From Sphaeroforma arctica JP610 (Eukaryota > Opisthokonta > Ichthyosporea > Ichthyophonida), in assembly GCF_001186125.1 (NCBI RefSeq), contig NW_014040499.1, forward strand, positions 62,085 through 91,468: 29,384 nucleotides of DNA, written 5' to 3'. Positions within the stretch are counted from its first letter, which is position 1. Every line of letters begins with the position of its first letter. Shown here in pieces: positions 19,772 to 28,700 of this stretch. A program made the translations under genes and the position numbers. A model generated the notes under the pieces. It ran no database searches. It saw only the letters and a list, made by a program, of their open reading frames with translations, and was not told where the DNA came from.

Positions 19772-22700
19772 GTATTTCATATATATATATACATATGAAG
19801 TTAAAGATTAAAGATAAAGATAAAGATAAAGTTAGAGATATATATATATAATAGATAATATATATAAATATAGCAACATACTGTTCTCTGTATCACTTGG
19901 ATCTTCACTATCTCCTCCAGGTACAACCATCACACTCGGCCCCTCGCCTGAATGCTCCCCATCTGTTTTGCTCAGGTCTTCTTCTGGGTGTTCCTGTGCC
20001 TTATCGGCATCTCCCACCACACCAGCACTCGTCTCCTCCACATCCACATCCATCTCATCTTTCACTTCTTCCTCTATCTCACCCACGCTGCCTGCCTGTG
20101 CCTGTGTTTCACTTGCTTCGGGTACATGCCCACTATCCTCCTCTACCTCTGTCTCCATCTCCACTGTGTTTATATCTGCCTCTCCCGCGATCGTTCCCTC
20201 TCCAACATCTCTCACATCCGCCTCCAGGGACACGGACGCACTCACCCCAGTCACAGGCGTGTGCGCTGGTGGCTGCGACCTCAACTCTGGGCGTGTATAC
20301 GCTCGAGACTGTGGCCTGCTCTGTCTCAGGCGCGAGTTTGGTCGCGAGTGCCAGGCTACGCCTCCTTTCCGATTCAGCGCGTGTTCGCGTCGCTGTCTGG
20401 CTTCGTCCGCTGCTTGTGCAAGCGCTAGCGCGTGCGTAGTCGAGACTCCAGGCGCGTGTGTGCGCATCTCTCCTTGGAGATGCGTGTTGCTGTCACCGAT
20501 GTTGTAGCTGCTGGTGTTACCCAGTTTGTAGACGGGACGATCGTGTGGCGTGAGCTGAATACCCTGGAGGAGAGTATGAATATATTGATAGGTGAGTATG
20601 TATATATTGATAGGTGAGTAGAATAAAAGAGGGTGGGAGTGTATATGCGTATGAGTATGTGATAGCTGACTACCGCATTAATACTTGTTTTCAAATAAAT
20701 AATATATTTACAAACAACTCAACGTTCCATTAAGACGTACATTACTGCCCAATGATTGTTTTCCAACGTCCAGGTCTTTGGCGCGTTGTCTCTGGTTCTG
20801 CTCACACATCAGCGCCCTTTGTGCATGGTGGTAGTCTGATATGGGACCGCCCAATTCTCCAGTGACATCGGCCTGCAGGAATGGACGTTGAATAGATGTT
20901 GAATATAAGCAGGATGTGTTTGTATCTTCATATGACTATACACACAGAATGGAGCCAACAAAGACCGTGAAGAGGGTGGCCACCATAGGTACAACTGTAC
21001 CACTTTCGGTATAAGTTCAGATCGGAGAAGGATAAGTCTCAAGCAGAAAGAGAACCTACACACTGCAACTTACGTAGAGTAGCTCGGCATCAGTCCTTTT
21101 TCTGACTTTGCCACTGTGATCAGTCACCGATGCAACGCCGTTCGGAGAGTGAGCAGCACTCCCCAGTCCTGTGATAGCAACAGAGCAAGTATGTTTAGAG
21201 GTGCTTTAACTGTCTTCTATCTATGTGCGCGTTCGAGTCTTTATATATACATGTATGTATGTGTGTGTGTATATTTTTTAGGTGAGTGAGTGCGAGAAAA
21301 ATATAAAGAGTCAGTGTCGTGTGTGGAGAGGGAGGGGGGGGTTTGAAATGAGATGTGTCTCACGAGAAGTACGCGAACTTTAGTTTTCTACGCGCGGTCT
21401 CTACGAACTACGAAGCTAATGTCTACGTTTTTTGATGTGTGGGGTACGTTTTATGGTGATATTCATATGCACAAGAATCAATGTATGTATATGTTGTCTA
21501 TCTTTTGACGTGTAATGTTTAATGGTTCGCATCCACACTATCACGTTAATCATGTTATTATATATACATATTATTTGCGCTGGAAATGGTCCTAGTTTGA
21601 GGCCTAGGTCATGACTGCCGTGTCTTGGTGGGATGCTAAGTTTGTCTCCTCCATAAGTAAAATAATATTTGATCGTGAGCACTCCTTCAGCCCAGAGCAG
21701 ACGGACTAAATATACGAACCACGTGAGAAAATAAGCTGTACATCTAGACCCACCTGCGGAGGTACAGGGTTGTAAGCGGTTACCCTCTTTTGGCTGTTGC
21801 GAATACGGAGAAGACTTGAAGGTGTGTTCTGTTGTAATTACGTATATTATTAGACACATTAGACATAAAACAAAGCTATCCGACAAACATCGTTACTTCT
21901 GGATCATACACATGTAAGCTCCCATACCAGCGCATTGGTCTCGACACCCATTTTCATATATATTCAAATACACAGATATATCCGTTTGATGCTCACCCAC
22001 CCATACCAGCATTTTGATAAGACCCGTCTTATGGAACATACATGTTAGCAGCCCAAGGTATCAAATAAACACCTCTATTTGAACACGTACAGAAACACCT
22101 ACGTTTGATGTTGATCCTGCCCATGCCCGGGAACATGTTCTTCTTGCGGGGGGACGCCTTCTCGCTGCTGTTCGGTGCACTCTCGAGCCCATTGCCCACC
22201 ACACCTTTGCGCGGCTTGTACTGAGCATTCAGCGGATTCGGCAAACCCGGTGGCTGTGCTGGGGGCTGTGCTTGGGTGTTCGTACCTACACCCCTCGAAA
22301 GACCCTTCTCGGTTTCAATATAGGCCCCCCTCTCTCGCACCAGTCCCGATGAGTCATTCCTCCATCGCCGTTGTGCTGCTCCTGGGTATTCCGTCGGTGT
22401 CTGCGTCTGCGTAAATTCGCCCATGTCTCCACCCGCACCCGCACCCGCACCCGCACCCGCACCCGCACCCGCACCCGCACCCGCACCCGACCCGCTATAC
22501 ATCCCGGTATTGTCTACCTCGGCATCCCTACCCCTCGACCATCCAGCCGCACCAACTGGCTCGTCTACACCCCCCGACCACTCTGGGCCAGAACCCTTCA
22601 AGCCTTCACTCACTGCTGTGGTGCCCAGTACACTCAGCGGCCGTCCCAGTCCATTGTTGGAGATCGGCTGTACACTGCTAGGCCGTCCCGGCGCACTCTC

Positions 22701-25700
22701 CAGTCGTCCAAAGCGTGCGTGGGGGTTGTCCATGTTGTTGCTAGTGCCTGTGTGCCTACGCGGCATTGCGTCAGAGCCCCTGGGTGCATTGGCGGGTGCG
22801 TCTGGGTATGCTTCGTCCGCGTCCCCGTATGGGTGACGTGTGTCGGCATAGGGCGTGCGTGCACCCGCATACGCCATGCCGGCCCGTGCATAGCCGCCGC
22901 CTCGGTCAGCATATGCAGTGTCTGTGTCTGCGTACGCATGTATGTCCGCAGCACCCCCTCTGTCGCGCCCACCAACACTCATGCCTTCCACTGAGCGGGA
23001 GAATAGCGCTTTGGCATCTGGCATACGAGAGTCCGGCAGACGTCCCTTGGCAGGCGAGGTCCGCTCGATTCCGGGCGACAAAACGCCAGCTGCTGCCGAT
23101 TCCCTGCCCATATTGGGCAAGCTGTGTCCCAAATTTGGCGATATGCGCGCCAGACTGGGAGACTTCCGGCCCATTCCACGGAATCTACCTCCTACATCGG
23201 TTGTATCTTCTCGATGCAACCCTCCCACACCCTCACCAGCGCCTTCCCCCATGTCCATGTGTGGACTCCGTGCAGCCGCACGAGCAGGACTTCGGGCCGA
23301 ATTTGGCCCCATTTGCGCATGGCCCGCAACAAGCGGATTCTGGGACACATGCGCATCGTTTTTGATCTCCAGCTCTCCCGTAGAGCTACTTCGCGAAAGA
23401 CGCTCTGCCCCAATGCTATGCGGGTGCAGGCGCTGTAAGTGCGACTCCTTGCCAACTGGCGGCTTTCCTAATAAGGGCTTGCCTAATGGGGGTTGGTCTA
23501 TTCCGCGGCTGCGCAGTGGCTGCAGCGGTGCCGGTAGTGGCGGCGAGTGCGCCAACGGGCCCCTCTGTGCCACCGCCGGTCGCATTTCGCGCAGGTTGTG
23601 CGCATTACGTGTTCTATTTATAGCCTCCCGCTCATATGCCGTATGTCTATTTATAGCATCTCTGACTGTGGCGTGTGCGTCATACATGCCTTCCTGTCGT
23701 GGGCCCCGTGGCCCAGCGCCCGGAGCATCCCTCCACCTGCCATCGTCGCCATGGTTACGGTTTCTCGATAGCGTGTCTTCACTATTCGCAGCATTGTAGT
23801 ATTCACTCCCATACACCTCTCTAGCACTGTGCTCACCCTCGCCGTGCGTCTCAGCCATAGACTGGCGGAGGTCATTGGTACTTCTACGCGGGTGTTCAGC
23901 AAATGGGTTAAACATCTCACTACTGCGGCGCTGTGTAGTGCTAGCACTCTCAACACCCACACCCGCCTCGGCAGCCATGGCCCGATCAGGGTCATTCATC
24001 GCTCTTTGGGGGTCTTCAAAGAGGCTGAATTTAGACGTTTTGTCACGCCATGACGTCGTCATCTCCCCACTCGCATCGGCATACTCGTCGCGCGGCCCAT
24101 TAAAACTCGGCCCTGACGCGCTCTCGCGCCGCGATTTTATATCCGCACCAAGATGATTGGGTTTTATCGCCGCACCAATCGGATTCCGCGGATACAGCTG
24201 CTGGGACTGTCGGCTCCGTAGCACGTGGGCGTCGTCCAGATCGCCTCTGCCACGTGCCTGCGATGTTGCTGAGCTTGTACTGTTGCGTACAAGGCTGTTA
24301 GTACTCCCCGCGTGTGTGCTCTTGAGCGTGGCTCGTCTGCTGCTGTTGGTGCCTGTGGCATGGTAGTCGTTGAAGCCACCACCATCGGGCGAGGATTCGC
24401 CACCTGCACACGCAAACGGGTCGTGGGAGATGGGCGTATGCGTTGGTATTAGTGTTTCTGAGATGGGAGATCTGGTTATTGCACAGCAAACTGCCTATGG
24501 GGACGGCTAGATACATGTATGTAGATATCTAGTATTGGCGCATATCAGCGACCTATATGTTGCGATCCAGTACATATCCCGTGCGTGACTTAATATAATA
24601 AGACTATAAGCCATTGTACTGTTTGTATGCTTGTATAGTCGTGCACTAGAGTATAAGATATAACACACATCACGTGCACCCTATGTAGACCTGCCTTGTT
24701 CATTCCCCGCTCTTTTGCTACCCGCATTGAGCTTCTCCACAGATTCTGACCCTGCGATCTCTGGCTGCCCGTCATCGTACAGCAAATGGCAACTCTCATA
24801 ATGTTTCCTGTCGGACGAAAAGTTAGAAATAAACACAGGGTGACGTCAAAACAATGTGTGAAAACAGAACAAGGCTAGAGCTCACGCGTGGCTTGTACGA
24901 ATATGATGCGCTGCCAGCACAGCAACACAGCCGACTCTGTGACCTTGCGAATACGTGTAAAATGGGGCAAGTTGAAAGCACTCAGAAGCACTCAGAAGCA
25001 CTCAGAAAGAAGCACTCAGGAGCACGCTACAAACGCATGATCACAAAATGCGCACGTGACGACACATTGACGCACGTATGATTACCCCGACCCCGCATAC
25101 AATGAGATAAGGATCAACTAGACATTCGCTTACTTTTCTTCAAAGTACAAAAAAAAAATTCTCAAACACATATAGAGCACAGTTGACCAATATTCGACCC
25201 TCACGGCGTTGTTAACGACACACGAACACACTTGGTACTCACCTGAGTTGGCGTTTCTCCTTGTACCGCTTCATGCACAGCCCAATCTTGCACACGTACG
25301 GCCGGTCCACTGTGTGTGCGAGAGGCAGGGTAGTGATTTGAATACGTGCACATATATGAGCGAATAGTAAATGCGTGAGGTTGCGCGCAAGCATGTATAT
25401 GGAGGTGGGTAGTGAAGGAGGGTAGTGAAGTATGCGTATAATTGAGGACAAAAAAGTCTATAGTAAGTTTTTGAGATTCATACCCCTTTATGGGTGTGTG
25501 TAGGTAAATAAGTCTGCATGCGGAGAAGTGTTCGGATCAGCGCACGGTCGTACGTTTAAACTCATGGGTATCCATCAGGGTAGGAGTGCCAGAGTGTCGG
25601 TGTCGCATGCACCCCGTATACACCTACGATATGAAGCGCGGGAACAATTGGTCGGTATGAACAGAGGTGTTGTGGTTTTTACTCAAGGCTCTTACACGTG

Positions 25701-28700
25701 TAGAAACAAAGGACTTAATAAATCGACGCGGTTAAAACGTGCGTACTCACATCAATACGAACACATGTTTTAATACAAACCACATTTCAGGAGAAAACAG
25801 ACGAGTATATGCATACAATTACTTACGAGTATATGCATACAAATACGAATGATAGCAAACAAAAACCCACGCGAGAAACCAAGCACACGAACGTAAACAT
25901 ATAGACATACGCCGATGGTTCTCGTGTGAACACTTTCAACTACCGCCAGATTGGTACAGCTGCTTGTGGGCGTAAAAGCATGCAAGCAAGCACATGCACA
26001 CGCGTGAGCATATACGCCGATGCGGTGTATGAGGTGAGACAATCGACTCATTTGACGAAGTTAATATAATGCGGACACGCGTGCGAATATCTGCTTGTAG
26101 AGACATGCACCAGTAGTTTAAAAACATACACAATTACGTCTTCAGACACACACACAATTGCATGTATACCCACATGCAGACAAGCACACACATGTACACG
26201 CATACGCACAGGAGGAGGGCACACACTTACGCACACGAGAAAGGCACACACATACGCACAATCACACATGCACACAAGTGCACATACGTCTATGAGTCAT
26301 GGTATGCGAGGTGAGATGGTCGACTCTTTTGAAGGACTTGTTGCAATCCGGACATGTGTGGGGCCGGATGTCGGAGTGTGAAGTCATGTGCTTGTTGAGA
26401 CTGCTTTGATTGAGGAAATCCTTCGAGCAGAACCTACAGACCAAGCTATTCTGCAGAAGGAAAAAGAGAGGCATAAGATTAAATAAACGTGTTAATTCAG
26501 GGGATGGGAATAATTGAAAGACAAAAGAAGGATATGATAGGCAAATCTACACGAGGGCATGTGGACACAGGAGCAAGGACAAACAAACTTCGGGTCCAGA
26601 CGCAGAAACAAGGAGAGCACAGACCATTACAGGTATTCCGCAAAGAATGGGGTATACACGGCTATAGAGGAGCAACCCTCCCATACGACTTACCGTGCTC
26701 ACAGAGGTGGAGGCTACGCCTCCTGTGTTAGTCCGGGTGAGGCTATCCGATGCCTTGACCTTCAGAGCCGCCTAGTGGTATAAGCACAGGTGTTTAAAGT
26801 ATTCGTTAGACAGTTGCACAACATGTCTGACCGCCTCGTGAGTGATAAGACATATGGGCTATGCCGTTACTAGACAGTTGAAAATCCTGACGTGGAGTGT
26901 GTGGTGCACTCGTCAGAGTGTCTATAGTACACCAGTTGTCGGACAAGTTTGTGTTCAATAGCTTCCAGTACACACCAGTAGTGGCTCAATTCCTTGTTCT
27001 GCAAAGAAAATTATGATCATATTTCCTGCTTTTCCAAGACGAATTTCTAATACTTTTTTAGGCATATACCCTTAATTGGGAGGGATAAGTTTACATACTG
27101 AGTAGAAACTGCTTCACCACCCCAACAACTTCACAAACGTTCAAATGGACATACATTTGTTCTCAAACTACATCTCATACTTGGTGAAGTACATGCATTA
27201 TTTACAAATACGACACAAGCATCGGACAAGAGAGTGGATGAAAGGTACCTTGTCCGACACCGACTCCTGCTGTGGACCTGATGGTTCGCCTGCATTACTG
27301 CCCCTGGTTAATTGTTCACTATCAGGTCTTGACCTGCTAACGGATTGCGCGGTGCTCTTACGGCTGAGAACTGGGGACTCAGGAGCTATGCGAATTGGGG
27401 ATATGGTGATTGTAGAGGATACATTAGGATTTTCATGTACATACATAGGAATGTGTGCCAATTTATAACCAACCTTAGGATTTACAAGTAGATACATAGG
27501 AATGTGTGTTAATTTACAACCAACCTTAGGATTTCCATGTAGATACATAGGAATGTGGGTCAATTTATAGCCAACCTTAGGATTTACATGTAGATACATA
27601 GGAATGTGCGCCAATTTATAACCAACCTTAGGATTTGCATGTAGACACATAAGAATGTGTGTCAATTTATAATCAACCTTAGGATTTACATGTAGATACA
27701 TAGGAATGTGCGTCAATTTATAACCAACCTTAGGATTTACATGTAGATACATAGGAATGTGCGTCAATTTATAACCAACCTTAGGGTTTACATGTAGATA
27801 CATAGGAATGTGTGTCAGTTTATAATCAACCTTAGGATTTACATGTAGATACATTGGAATGTGTGTCAAATTATAACCAACCTTAGGATTTACATGTAGA
27901 TACATAGGAATGTGTGTCAATTTATAACCAACCTTAGGATTTACATGTAAATCCATAGGAATGTGTGTCAATTTATAACCAACCTTAGGATTTACATGTA
28001 GACACAGGAATGTGTGTCAATTTATAATCAACCTTAGGATATACTTGTAGATACAAAGGAATGTGTGTCAATTTATAACCAATCTTAGGATTTCCATGTA
28101 GATACATAGGAATATGTGTCAATTTATAATCAACCTTAGGATTTACATGTAGATACATAGCAAAGTGTGTCAATTTATAACCAACCTTAGGATTTACATG
28201 TAGTTACATAGGAATGTGTGTCAATTTATATTCAACCTTAGGATTTACATGTAGATACATTGGAATGTGTGTCAATTTATAATCAACCTTAGGATTTACA
28301 TGTAGATACATAGGAATGTGTGTCAATTTATAACCAACCTCAGGATTTACATGTAGATACATAGGAATGTGTGTCAATTTATAATCAACCTTAGGATTTA
28401 CATGTAGATACATAGGAATATGTGTCAATTTAAAATCAAACAAGAAAGTAGCCGCGTCAATATTTATAATAAGTACAATTGTTTTTTCTTTATATATATA
28501 TATATTTATATAAATATTTATATATATATATACATTTATATATTTATGTTTATATTGTTTGGAAAGCTTTTTTATGAAAATAGTCAGCCAATTCTCCCAG
28601 CGCAAATCATATCTTATGCACATGTCCCCACATAGAGACACGCACAAAACACTCACACGAATACACACAGATAAGCCAATGGATGGCGGAGGTAGCGATC

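Noticed and set aside
27423-28438. CRISPR array or repeat-protein gene
   Set aside because: Units abut with no unique spacers, so this is a minisatellite. The reading frame is broken by a stop and a length change, and it lies in an intron.
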